Origin: Balneolaceae bacterium
GTDB taxonomy: Bacteria; Bacteroidota; Rhodothermia; Balneolales; Balneolaceae
NCBI GenBank assembly: GCA_034521445.1
Contig: JAXHMM010000004.1
Span: 1 to 64,000, forward strand
Direction of reading: 5' to 3'
DNA length: 64,000 nt
The stretch's first letter is position 1. Each line of letters begins with the position of its first letter. The notes beneath the pieces were generated by a model. The model made no database searches. It worked only from the letters and a program-made list of their open reading frames with translations, and was not told the DNA's origin. The translations under genes were made by a program, and so were the position numbers. Shown here one piece after another: positions 46,328 to 54,094 of this stretch.

Positions 46328-46730
46328 ATAAATAACAGTATGTCAACTTCCGGTAGCTGCGATTCGAACGCCGTCCCGACATCGTCGGGATAACAGCCGA
46401 TTGCTCTGCCGCTGAGCTACCGAGGAATAAATAACAGTATGTCAACTTCCGGTAGCTGCGATTCGAACGCCGTCCCGACATCGTCGGGATAACAGCCGAT
46501 TGCTCTGCCGCTGAGCTACCGAATGAAATAGCGGATTCGCTTCCCGATAGCTCCGATACAGTACTGTCAACTTCCGGTAGCTCGCCGCGACTCGATAACA
46601 GCCGATTGCTCTGCCGCTGAGCTACCGAGGAATAAATAACAGTAGGTCAACTTCCGGTAGCGCGATTGACGCCGTTCCACACCGTCGGAATAACGCCGAT
46701 TGCCTCTCCGCTCAGCTACCGAGGAATTGA
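46328..46730 (-). repeat. upstream cluster of four degenerate tRNA-Asn-like copies
   Basis: Copies of the tRNA 5' half (minus-strand TCCTCGGTAGCTCAGCGGCAG) end at 46426, about 46524, 46631 and 46725. Unlike the downstream array they keep the 5' half and D-arm but have a shortened T-arm (GCG-TTCGAAT-CGC) and a new 3' end AGCTACCGGAAG that pairs perfectly with GGTAGCT. Two of them carry the TCCCGAC/GTCGGGA palindrome after the anticodon. Spacers hold AATAAATAACAGTATGTCAA. The rightmost copies are heavily decayed. Confidence 0.82.
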
Positions 46731-47686
46731 GAACCCGAATATAACCACTAGAGGGAACGTAAGTCAAGGATTTTTTCCAATCTTTATCGATGAATTCCTG
46801 GTCTAGTTTCCTTCAACCGTCCAATAGAACCTAATATAAGCTATGAGGATTATAGGCTTGTACCTGCTGCAAAAAAATATTAACGCATTTTAATCACTAA
46901 CTATTTGATATTTATAGCTCTATCTTTGATATTGAAAAAGAACAAAATCTAAAGAGCGCTTCATTCAAAAATAATCTAGAATCATGAGGGAGTTTCGAAT
47001 AGAAACTGTTGCATTTCGCCTCTCAGCGCTCTATATCGATAGCATATCACTCCGCAGAGGATACTAAAATGATTCGTTGAATCTACATTCTCTGTTAGAT
47101 GTTTGCCGGAGGGCAGGTCGGCGACAAGAATCATATTTCTTGTAGCTAAATAAGATACAGTTTAGATTTTGGACCTGATTTCTCACGGCCAGATACCCTT
47201 TCTCACTCCCTACGCAACATGCCGGCAGCCGTCTGAGCTGACACGGCAGGTTTCAATGGAATCACAGCCGACTTATACAGGGATTTCTTTGCGTTTTTTC
47301 GAATACAAAATGCACTCTGAAATCGATATCACCGTAAGATCTAAAGGAAAATAAGTATAGAAAACGGTAACGACCCATGCGAACTTTCACGCAATTGCAA
47401 CAAGAAATCGGGAGCTGAACAAATAAAGGAGGCAGCACCAGAGAACTTCTCCAAAGCCTCAAGGCTTCGGAGAAGGGTCGACACCCTGGTACCGCCCGTA
47501 TAAAGACCTATAGTAGGTATATATCTTAGCAAGGTATAGTTACTGAACGAGTTGTTCAACGGGCTCCTCTTTTTCCCTGTTTTGCTCCTTTTTCATCCGG
47601 GGAATAACCCCACTGGGATTCCGCGAGGGCGGATTAATAAATCTCAGCTAGTTACACCAATCCGAATAAATCATAGGAGTAATACT
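46731..47686. other. AT-rich region without recognisable genes
   Basis: About 950 nt, clearly richer in A and T than the surrounding coding DNA. A 61-codon open frame at 47169 has no family resemblance or good ribosome-binding site and is probably chance. Two neighbouring hairpins lie at 47446-47486. The rest shows no repeats, genes or clear terminators, and should contain the curlin gene's promoter. Confidence 0.6.
47446..47486 (+). other. two consecutive hairpins upstream of the curlin-like gene
   Basis: CTTCTCCAAAGCC at 47446-47458 pairs with GGCTTCGGAGAAG at 47463-47475 (one mismatch, TCAA loop). GGGT/ACCC (47475-47486) forms a second small hairpin. No T-tract follows. They may be part of a structured leader of the curlin gene, 200 nt downstream. 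Confidence 0.5.
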
Positions 47687-48523
47687 ATGAGACGCTTAAT
47701 AATGCTATGTTTTGTTCTGCTTTTTGCCAGTTCCATGGCAATCGCGCAGAATAACGAAACCGACATTACCCAGGCATCCGATAATAACGATGCCATTGTC
47801 GATCAGTCAGGAGAAGCCAATATCGCCACTGTCACTCAGAAAGGCGTAGGCGTAAACACTGCCATCATCAATCAGAGCAGCAATCCTGGCGAAACCGGCA
47901 TCATCGAGTCCACTATTCGACAGATCGGATACCATAACACCGCGATTGCCAACGGATCGCGTAAGAACTACAGAAGCTCGACTACCAAGCAAGTTCAGCT
48001 TGGCAACCACAACAGAGCTGTAATTAACCCGAATGGAAACATTGGAAGCAACCTTGGAACAGCCCTGACGCAGGTTCAGCAAGGTAACCAGAACTTCGCC
48101 ACGATGAGTGGTAAAAACAGTTACTCTGCGGAACAGCGCCAGAATGGCTTCTCCAACGTTGCCAAGACGTCCGGTAATTCAAAGAACGCGGATGTCTTCC
48201 AGAAACAAGTCGGCAACAACAACCGTGCAATAATGGACGGAGCCAACTTCGGATACGCCTCCTCGAACCAGCGGCAGTTCGGTGATCAAAATGTTTCCAT
48301 ACTGGAAAATGTCGGACACGACGGTCCGGGCGAATCCTACGTAACCTACCAGAACGGCACGCTCAATACAGCAAGACTATTCGCCAACGGTTATGGCGGC
48401 GTGCTTGACATCAGCCAGATCTCCAATCAAAATTCCGCAAAAGTTACCTGGACAACACCCGGTAACTCGACGGATATCAATCAGACCGGCTTCAGCAACT
48501 CCGCCGTAGTCAATTCCAACTAA
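47687..48523 (+). CDS. secreted curlin-repeat (CsgA/CsgB-like) protein
   Basis: A 278-aa secreted protein with a signal peptide (about 1-20, ending SSMAIAQ). The rest is made of curlin-type repeats with pattern Q..x.N.A...Q: NNETDITQASDNNDAIVDQS, EANIATVTQKG, NTAIINQSS, GNHNRAVINP, GNQNFATMSG, NNNRAIMDG, NQNSAKVTW, INQTGFSNSAVVNS. These stack as a beta-solenoid and form amyloid fibres in known curli. No csgB/E/F/G genes are nearby. Start ATG 47687 has AGGAG eight nt upstream. It is Asn/Gln/Ser rich, and its codon use is less GC-rich than its neighbours. Confidence 0.85.
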   Translation: MRRLIMLCFVLLFASSMAIAQNNETDITQASDNNDAIVDQSGEANIATVTQKGVGVNTAIINQSSNPGETGIIESTIRQIGYHNTAIANGSRKNYRSSTTKQVQLGNHNRAVINPNGNIGSNLGTALTQVQQGNQNFATMSGKNSYSAEQRQNGFSNVAKTSGNSKNADVFQKQVGNNNRAIMDGANFGYASSNQRQFGDQNVSILENVGHDGPGESYVTYQNGTLNTARLFANGYGGVLDISQISNQNSAKVTWTTPGNSTDINQTGFSNSAVVNSN

Positions 48524-48547
48524 TTTGAATAGGAAAAAAGATTTGAG

Positions 48548-48581
48548 AAAGCATCCCTTGAATGGGGTGCTTTCCTTTTTT
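48548..48581 (+). terminator. rho-independent terminator after the curlin-like gene
   Basis: AAAGCATCCC (48548-48557) pairs with GGGGTGCTTT (48564-48573) around TTGAAT, then a CCTTTTTT tract. One G-T pair; otherwise perfect. Confidence 0.9.
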
Positions 48582-48663
48582 GTCCCTCTCCAACCGGACA
48601 AACATTCTCGGCCAAAACAAATCCGGAGCTAAACTCCTCGTGGCAAACCGGTCTCGTCGTTAT

Positions 48664-49401
48664 CTACGTACCATACTCCACGCTCTCCAAAATCAATCCC
48701 CTGGCCTTGGCCCCGTGCCCGCCCCTGTTTTTGTTGGGCTTATCTACCATTGCGCTGAATTCCTCGTATGTTCGCTTTCCCTGTCCCACCTGTATAACGG
48801 TTCCGGCCAACCTGCGTACCATGTGCCGGAGAAATCTGTTGGCGGTGATCCGCCAGGTGATCAGGGTATCGTCCCACTCCATGTCGGAGGCGAGAATCTC
48901 GCAGCGGGTGTTGGACTCGCCATCGGGATCGGACTTGGTAAAGGTCTCGAAATCGTGCTCCCCGTGGATGTACTCCGCGCAGTGCAGCATCTTCTCAAGG
49001 TCGAGGTGGTCCATGACGCGCGTGGCAAAGCGGTCGAGCAGCGGCGAGGGTCGCCGCAATATCTGGTAGCGGTAGGTGCGCGACCGGGCGTGGAAACGGG
49101 CGTGAAAGTCCGTGTCCACCTTCTCCATCCTCCAGACGGCGATGTCGCGCGGCAGCACGCCCAGCAATCCGAACTGGAGTTTTTCAGGGTCGGCATCGTC
49201 GGGCAGGTCGGCATGAGCTATCTGCGCCTCGGCGTGCACGCCCCGGTCGGTCCTCCCCTGCCCCACAAGGTCGATCTGCTGTTGCAGAATCTGGCTGAGA
49301 CCCTCCTCAATCTCCTCCTCTACGGTACGGCTACCCGGCTGCCGCTGCCAGCCTTTGTAGCGGGTGCCCTCGTACTCGATATAGCATTTGTAGCGGGTCA
49401 G
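48664..49401 (-). CDS. truA: tRNA pseudouridine(38-40) synthase TruA
   Basis: Isomerises U38-U40 in the tRNA anticodon arm. From 49401 the protein reads (M)TRYKCYIEYEGTRYKGWQRQ, the usual TruA N-terminus, with the catalytic Asp in GRTDRGVHAE, then FHARSRTYRY, FETFTKSD and FLRHMVRRLAGTVIQVG. About 245 aa. The start codon is odd: no ATG, GTG or TTG lies at the homology start. A CTG at 49401 overlaps the ccmF stop (CTGA) with GGGAG five nt before it. The first in-frame standard codon is a GTG at 49479, deep in ccmF. CTG is my preferred start. Confidence 0.9.
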   Translation of the reverse strand: MTRYKCYIEYEGTRYKGWQRQPGSRTVEEEIEEGLSQILQQQIDLVGQGRTDRGVHAEAQIAHADLPDDADPEKLQFGLLGVLPRDIAVWRMEKVDTDFHARFHARSRTYRYQILRRPSPLLDRFATRVMDHLDLEKMLHCAEYIHGEHDFETFTKSDPDGESNTRCEILASDMEWDDTLITWRITANRFLRHMVRRLAGTVIQVGQGKRTYEEFSAMVDKPNKNRGGHGAKARGLILESVEYGT

Positions 49402-51962
49402 CTCTTCTCCCGCTCGCGCAACCAGTGTCGCATGATGGAGACGCTGAAGCCGGCCATCAGCACGAAGGTCCCAAGCCACACGACAGATATCAAGGGCTTC
49501 TCCTCAGCCACCAGCAGCACCCACTCCTCCTGGTAGGTCTCATCGAGGCCGCGGATGGTGAGTTCAATCTCCCCGGATTCGGGTTTGACGTTGCTGAACT
49601 GAATGCTCACGTCCCCTGTACCGGGAATGGTCACGGGCGGGGCGTAGGACCAGCTTTGACCGTCTTTGTTGTAGATGGCGAAAAGGGGCTGCAGGCTGGC
49701 CGTACTGTTGGTGGCCCGATCGGTTACGTCGAGCTGTGCTCGCACCGCGATCATGGTGCTGTCGGGAAGGTCCAGCTCGCCTTCGGGCACCTGGCGGTAG
49801 TTGTTGAAAGCGATTTCGAAGCTGCCCACCGTTACCGTGCTCCCCCGGCTTAGACTGAGAGTCTGCGTCTGCATGCTGTCGGCTTCAGTAGTGTCAGCCG
49901 GGGTATCCTGTTGAGAGTCGGCCATATTTCCTGCCAAACCGCCAGTCCCACCAGCCGCGCCGGAACCCTGGCTCATGCGACGCTGCTGCTCTTCGGCCTG
50001 CCTGTTTTTGCGCTCCACATAGGAGCTACCGGACACGTAGAGGTAGATATCGCTTAGCAGTCCGGTACGCACATCAGGATCCACCGACCACTGTATGTTG
50101 GCGCCGCTGGAAGAGGAGAGCATGGGATAGACTTCCGGGGTCAGGTAGAACTGGCGCCCCTCCCCGTCGGCAGGCTCAAATTTGATGCGGTACTCCTGCT
50201 GGCCCGTTCGCGTCTGCCCCCGCAGCGTATATCCCTCGTAGGTCACCCGGTACTTGTCGTTGACCACCTTCGACTCGTTGAGCCGAAGCTGAAAGAAGTT
50301 TCGTTTCTGCGTGGCGGGAAGCCCGTCGGCGCCCACGGCCGTGCCCTGATCAACAGCGGCGTTGAAGCCGGCCATGGTGGGATCGAGCAGGTGCTCATTG
50401 TAGGCGGAAGAGGCCAGAATGCCCAGCATCAACAGGGCGAATCCCGTATGCGAGAGCGCACCCCCTATAAGTTTGGAATTTTGGCGAAGCAGGCGGTACA
50501 TGATCACCCCGTTGCCCACAAGGGCAAACCAGCCGGCCAGGATGTAGACCATGTAATAGATATCACGTACGTTACCCAGCATAATGCTGGCCAGGGTCAG
50601 CACGCAGGTGGCTGCCACAGGCCAGGTCAGCTCGTCGGCCAGGCTCTCGGCGGTCTGACGGCTCCAGAAGAGAAACTGCCCAAATACGGTAAGGATAGCC
50701 GCAATGATGGCAAGGGGCATGGTCCAGTCGTTGTAGAAGCTTATTTCGGGAGGTGTGGGACTGACGGTAAACAGGCGGCCGATGATGGGCGAGCTGGTGC
50801 CCAGGATAATGACCAGTCCCAGCAAAAAGAGCACCATGGCCCCGGCAAAGGTCATGAACTCGCGGCTCAGGATTTTCGACTCGCGGTCCTGCGAGGGCAG
50901 ATCCCGGTAGCGGTAGAAGAACATGCCCAGCCCGATGAAGGTGACCACGGCCATGAAGGCCACAAGCTGATTGTAGAGGCCCAGGTCCACAAAGCTGTGC
51001 ACCGAGGCGTCAGAGAGTATGCCCGAGCGCGTAAGGAAGGTCTCGTAGACGATAGCCACGTAGGCCAGCAGCGCGAAAATGATGGAGGCCTTCTGTGAGG
51101 TGGAGCTCTTGCGCTGGATGATCATGGTGTGGATGCCGGCCGTTCCCAGCAGCCAGGGCACCAGGGAGGCATTCTCGACCGGGTCCCAGGCCCAGTATCC
51201 TCCGAAGGAGAGGGTCACATAAGCCCAGTATCCGCCCAGGAAAATGGCGGTAAGCAGTGCCACATTGGCGCCGAGGGTCCACGGCAGGGCGGGTCCCACC
51301 CACTCGTTGTAGCGGCGCTTCCAGAGCGCGGCCATGGCAAAGCAGTAGGGAATGGTCATCATGGAGAAGCCCAGAAAAAGGATGGGCGGGTGGATCATCA
51401 TCCACGGGCTCTTCAGCAGGTCGTTGAGCCCCTGGCCGTCGGAGGGCACAAAATCGGGATTGGTCTGAATAAAGGGTGCGTTGGGCATGGCCTCGGCGAG
51501 GGTGCGGAAAGGGGAGGCGCCCATGGTCCAGTCGCCTATGGGAATGCCGGCGACCATAGACATCAGGAAAACCTGGGTCAGGGCCAGGAAGAAGAGCACC
51601 GGTCCCCGGTACGACTTGCGCGTCCACTTCATCAGTCCCGCCCCCATCAGGAAGGAAAAGAGAATCCAGAGCATGAAACTTCCCTCCTGCCCGCCCCAGA
51701 AAGCGGAGACCAGGTAGCGGAGCTGAAGATCCGAAGAGGTGTATTTGAATACGTAGTAGTAGTTAAACTGGTGCGTGAGGATGAGATGCAGCAGAATACC
51801 GGAGGCGGCCAGCAGGAAGAACCCGTGGGCAGCGAATAGCCAGTTGGCACGCCGGAACCAGCGATCCCCTCCCCCGGAAGAACAGCGATAGTAGGCCACC
51901 GCCGCCAGGACTACGCTCAGGAAGGAGGCGTTAATAAGTACTTCACCGATGGTGCCGAGCAT
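49398..51962 (-). CDS. ccmF: cytochrome c maturation heme lyase subunit CcmF
   Basis: Large membrane protein for attaching heme to apocytochrome c, 854 aa with about 15 membrane segments. The tryptophan-rich WWD-like domain contains SAFWGGQEGSFMLW (about 90-103) and GYWAWDPVENASLVPWLLGT, with conserved His residues in MMIHPPILFLG. A periplasmic domain (about 525-800) includes a Gln/Asp/Ser-rich low-complexity stretch (QQRRMSQGSGAAGGTGG) before the last membrane segment. Follows ccmE by 6 nt. No ccmG/ccmH is seen nearby. Confidence 0.94.
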   Translation of the reverse strand: MLGTIGEVLINASFLSVVLAAVAYYRCSSGGGDRWFRRANWLFAAHGFFLLAASGILLHLILTHQFNYYYVFKYTSSDLQLRYLVSAFWGGQEGSFMLWILFSFLMGAGLMKWTRKSYRGPVLFFLALTQVFLMSMVAGIPIGDWTMGASPFRTLAEAMPNAPFIQTNPDFVPSDGQGLNDLLKSPWMMIHPPILFLGFSMMTIPYCFAMAALWKRRYNEWVGPALPWTLGANVALLTAIFLGGYWAYVTLSFGGYWAWDPVENASLVPWLLGTAGIHTMIIQRKSSTSQKASIIFALLAYVAIVYETFLTRSGILSDASVHSFVDLGLYNQLVAFMAVVTFIGLGMFFYRYRDLPSQDRESKILSREFMTFAGAMVLFLLGLVIILGTSSPIIGRLFTVSPTPPEISFYNDWTMPLAIIAAILTVFGQFLFWSRQTAESLADELTWPVAATCVLTLASIMLGNVRDIYYMVYILAGWFALVGNGVIMYRLLRQNSKLIGGALSHTGFALLMLGILASSAYNEHLLDPTMAGFNAAVDQGTAVGADGLPATQKRNFFQLRLNESKVVNDKYRVTYEGYTLRGQTRTGQQEYRIKFEPADGEGRQFYLTPEVYPMLSSSSGANIQWSVDPDVRTGLLSDIYLYVSGSSYVERKNRQAEEQQRRMSQGSGAAGGTGGLAGNMADSQQDTPADTTEADSMQTQTLSLSRGSTVTVGSFEIAFNNYRQVPEGELDLPDSTMIAVRAQLDVTDRATNSTASLQPLFAIYNKDGQSWSYAPPVTIPGTGDVSIQFSNVKPESGEIELTIRGLDETYQEEWVLLVAEEKPLISVVWLGTFVLMAGFSVSIMRHWLREREKS

Positions 51963-51968
51963 GGAGGG

Positions 51969-52370
51969 TCAGCTCTCTAGGGTCTGCGTTCCGGATACCT
52001 CTGCGGCATCCACGGTGTTGTACTTGGATGGGCATTTCATCAGCATGTCGTTTGCGTAGAATACGCCGTTCTGCATGGATCCGATGACCACCAGGCGGTC
52101 GGCCTGTTCGAAGTTGTTGGGCTTGGGCTTGGGATAGACCACACGCCGGACATTGCCCTCCTCGTCCTTCATGTAAAAGGAGAACTGCTTCTCTTCCATG
52201 GAAAAGCCATAGTCACGTGAATCCTCCCAGGTCCCCACCACGTGGGCGCCCTCCATGTCCTGGGCCTGTTGGAAATTGACGTAGGTGCTGATGCTGTTGC
52301 CGAAATTGTACATCAGCAGGGAAGTAAAGCCTACTATGCAGAGCAGTCCGATGATTAGTTTGGGTTTCAT
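51969..52370 (-). CDS. ccmE: heme chaperone CcmE, CxxxY variant
   Basis: Carries heme covalently in the periplasm from CcmC to CcmF. The 133-aa protein has one N-terminal membrane anchor (about 4-22) and an OB-fold (GTWEDSRDYGFSMEEKQFSFYMKD). The heme-binding motif is MKCPSKYN: Cys replaces the usual His of HxxxY. CxxxY CcmE is a known minority class in archaea and some bacteria. ATG overlaps the ccmD stop (ATGA). Confidence 0.88.
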   Translation of the reverse strand: MKPKLIIGLLCIVGFTSLLMYNFGNSISTYVNFQQAQDMEGAHVVGTWEDSRDYGFSMEEKQFSFYMKDEEGNVRRVVYPKPKPNNFEQADRLVVIGSMQNGVFYANDMLMKCPSKYNTVDAAEVSGTQTLES

Positions 52371-52648
52371 AGGTCGCCGCTTGGTTGCTTGTCGTTCAGG
52401 TTCTGTTCAAGGGTGCTCACCTTCCGGTCCAGGCGCACCAGGAAAAAAAGCAGCACCAGCCAGATGATCAGGCTTACGGCCAGCACTACGAAAATAAGGT
52501 CGTTGGAGCCCATGGCCTGTATGAAAGCGCCCGACTGCTCAAGTCCGGCAGCTCCCTCCCACTTGTTGCCGTAACTTGTGGTGAGAGTGTCAACGGCCTC
52601 GGCCGAATCCTGTTGTATTGTCAGACGTGTAAGAAACAACAAAATCAT
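52367..52648 (-). CDS. small CcmD-like membrane protein
   Basis: A 93-aa protein with one strong membrane segment (NDLIFVVLAVSLIIWLVLLFF, about 50-70) followed by a positive, coiled-coil-like tail (LVRLDRKVSTLEQNL). Placement between ccmC and ccmE and this layout match the CcmD-family protein of Bacteroidota, which stabilises the heme exporter complex. The N-terminal 45 residues begin with a second hydrophobic stretch and may include a signal-like segment. Overlaps both neighbours by 4 nt. Confidence 0.78.
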   Translation of the reverse strand: MILLFLTRLTIQQDSAEAVDTLTTSYGNKWEGAAGLEQSGAFIQAMGSNDLIFVVLAVSLIIWLVLLFFLVRLDRKVSTLEQNLNDKQPSGDL

Positions 52649-53313
52649 GCTTCCCTTCCTTCCAGTTGTGCATTCACGTGTTTGTAGCGGTTAAGCAGCT
52701 CGGCCAGCCAGACCGAGAGCCCGATGAAACCCACCACTGCGGGATAGAAAATGTACCGCAGTTCCGGTGCCGTGATTTCACTGAAGGCCGGATTTCCTTC
52801 CGCCCCGGGGTGCAGGCTGGGCAGCTGTCGGGGAATGATGTAGAGTAGAAAGGGGATGGTGGCGGCCGCGAAAACGTTGTAGACCGCCGAAAGTTTGGCC
52901 CTTTTCTGCGGATCTTCGAAGGCAGTCCGCAACACAAAGTAGGCTACATAAATCATCATGGCCAGAGCTGAGAGATTCATCCGGGGCTCGGCGAAGGTCC
53001 ACCACGTTCCCCAGGTGAAACGGGCCCATACGGCGCCGGTCAGGAGACCGCACACCCCGAACAGGATACCTACAAGATTGGCGGAAGAGGCTTTGCGGTC
53101 GAGGACGGGCGAGGGTGCATTGAGATACCGGATGCTGTAGATCAGCCCGGCCCCGAAACAGACGGCCATGGTGAACCACATGGGTACGTGCAAAAAGAGA
53201 TTGCGGGCCGACTGTTCCAGAATGGGGATGTCGGGAATGGGTATAAGGAATCCAGCGGTAATCACGGCCGTCATCCAGACAGCTACCAGGTATTTCCAGG
53301 GTTTGAGACTCAT
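52645..53313 (-). CDS. ccmC: heme exporter protein CcmC
   Basis: Delivers heme to CcmE in the periplasm. Six membrane segments in about 222 aa. The WWD motif reads FTWGTWWTFAEPR, and conserved His residues flank it (LFLHVPMWFTM, PSLHPGAEG). Start ATG 53313 is chosen; an in-frame ATG at 53376 would add 21 non-homologous residues. First gene of ccmC-ccmD-ccmE-ccmF-truA. No ccmA/ccmB are visible in the window. Confidence 0.93.
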   Translation of the reverse strand: MSLKPWKYLVAVWMTAVITAGFLIPIPDIPILEQSARNLFLHVPMWFTMAVCFGAGLIYSIRYLNAPSPVLDRKASSANLVGILFGVCGLLTGAVWARFTWGTWWTFAEPRMNLSALAMMIYVAYFVLRTAFEDPQKRAKLSAVYNVFAAATIPFLLYIIPRQLPSLHPGAEGNPAFSEITAPELRYIFYPAVVGFIGLSVWLAELLNRYKHVNAQLEGREA

Positions 53314-53457
53314 CAGGGATCGTTTGGTGTATCCCGCAGGGCGTTTCCAGGCGTGGCAATATACGAAGAATGACATGGAAACATTAGTTAAATAATCCGG
53401 CGAATTCTCCTATATTGATACCGTTATTCGAACGCCTTTCGAAGCGAGAGGAATTCC

Positions 53458-53985
53458 ATGGACCGAAGCCCCGAATCCAAATCCATAAACCTCTCCCCGG
53501 TCTGGCAGCGGTTCGCCCACCGGTACCTGCTAGGCGTGCTGCTCCTGCCCTTGCTGGGACTGGGCGCATGGCTGATCTGGAAGACCTGGAAGGAGCAGAA
53601 GGCCCGACGCTACCGCATTACCGACCGTCAGATATCGTCCATCGACGTCCGCTACCACCAGACCCTCGACCTCAGCAACATCGAGGAGGTGCGACTGCGG
53701 CAGACCGGCTTCCAGCGCTGGCTGGGGACGGGAGACCTGGTGCTGGAGACGGGAAGCTCCGAAATGGTGATGGTGGGCATGGAAAATCCCGCCTCACTGA
53801 AAGCTGCCATCGAGGAGGCGGCGGCCACCCTGCGAGAAGCAATGAGGCAGCAGGAGGAGAGAAAATCTCCCGAACCCGATCGCGAACCGGGCTCCATGGA
53901 CCGTATGGACTACCTGACTGGTTTATGGCAGCAGGGTCTTATCTCCGACCGCGACTTCAACGAGGAACGGCGGCACTTCGAGTAG
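53458..53985 (+). CDS. membrane-anchored PH-like/SHOCT protein
   Basis: A 175-aa protein with a membrane segment (about 25-45), a bacterial PH-like domain (RRYRITDRQISSIDVRYHQTLDLSNIEEVRLRQTG described as the bPH2 pattern), a helix, and a C-terminal SHOCT motif (LTGLWQQGLISDRDFNEERRHF). SHOCT domains are short oligomerisation tails; function is unknown. Stands alone before the first S9 peptidase. Start ATG at 53458 after GAGAGG. Confidence 0.78.
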   Translation: MDRSPESKSINLSPVWQRFAHRYLLGVLLLPLLGLGAWLIWKTWKEQKARRYRITDRQISSIDVRYHQTLDLSNIEEVRLRQTGFQRWLGTGDLVLETGSSEMVMVGMENPASLKAAIEEAAATLREAMRQQEERKSPEPDREPGSMDRMDYLTGLWQQGLISDRDFNEERRHFE

Positions 53986-54004
53986 CCGTTTCCCGGTTAA
54001 AATC

Positions 54005-54055
54005 TTTTTACGCCCCTCCCTTGGTTTTTAATCCCCCCATTTTGTACCTATAGCT
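54005..54055 (+). promoter_or_regulatory. conserved upstream block of the first S9 peptidase gene
   Basis: TTTTTACGCC, nine nt, GTTTTTA..., CATTTTGTA and CTATA, beginning exactly 90 nt before the ATG. The same elements recur with the same spacing before the second S9 gene. It probably contains the promoter, though no perfect TAnnTTTG match is present. Confidence 0.6.
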
Positions 54056-54094
54056 ATAGGATATCAACGCGACACGGAATCCAAACTACCTACT

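Noticed and set aside
47169-47354. 61-codon frame in the AT-rich region
   Set aside because: No good ribosome-binding site, no family resemblance and it stands in DNA without coding bias.
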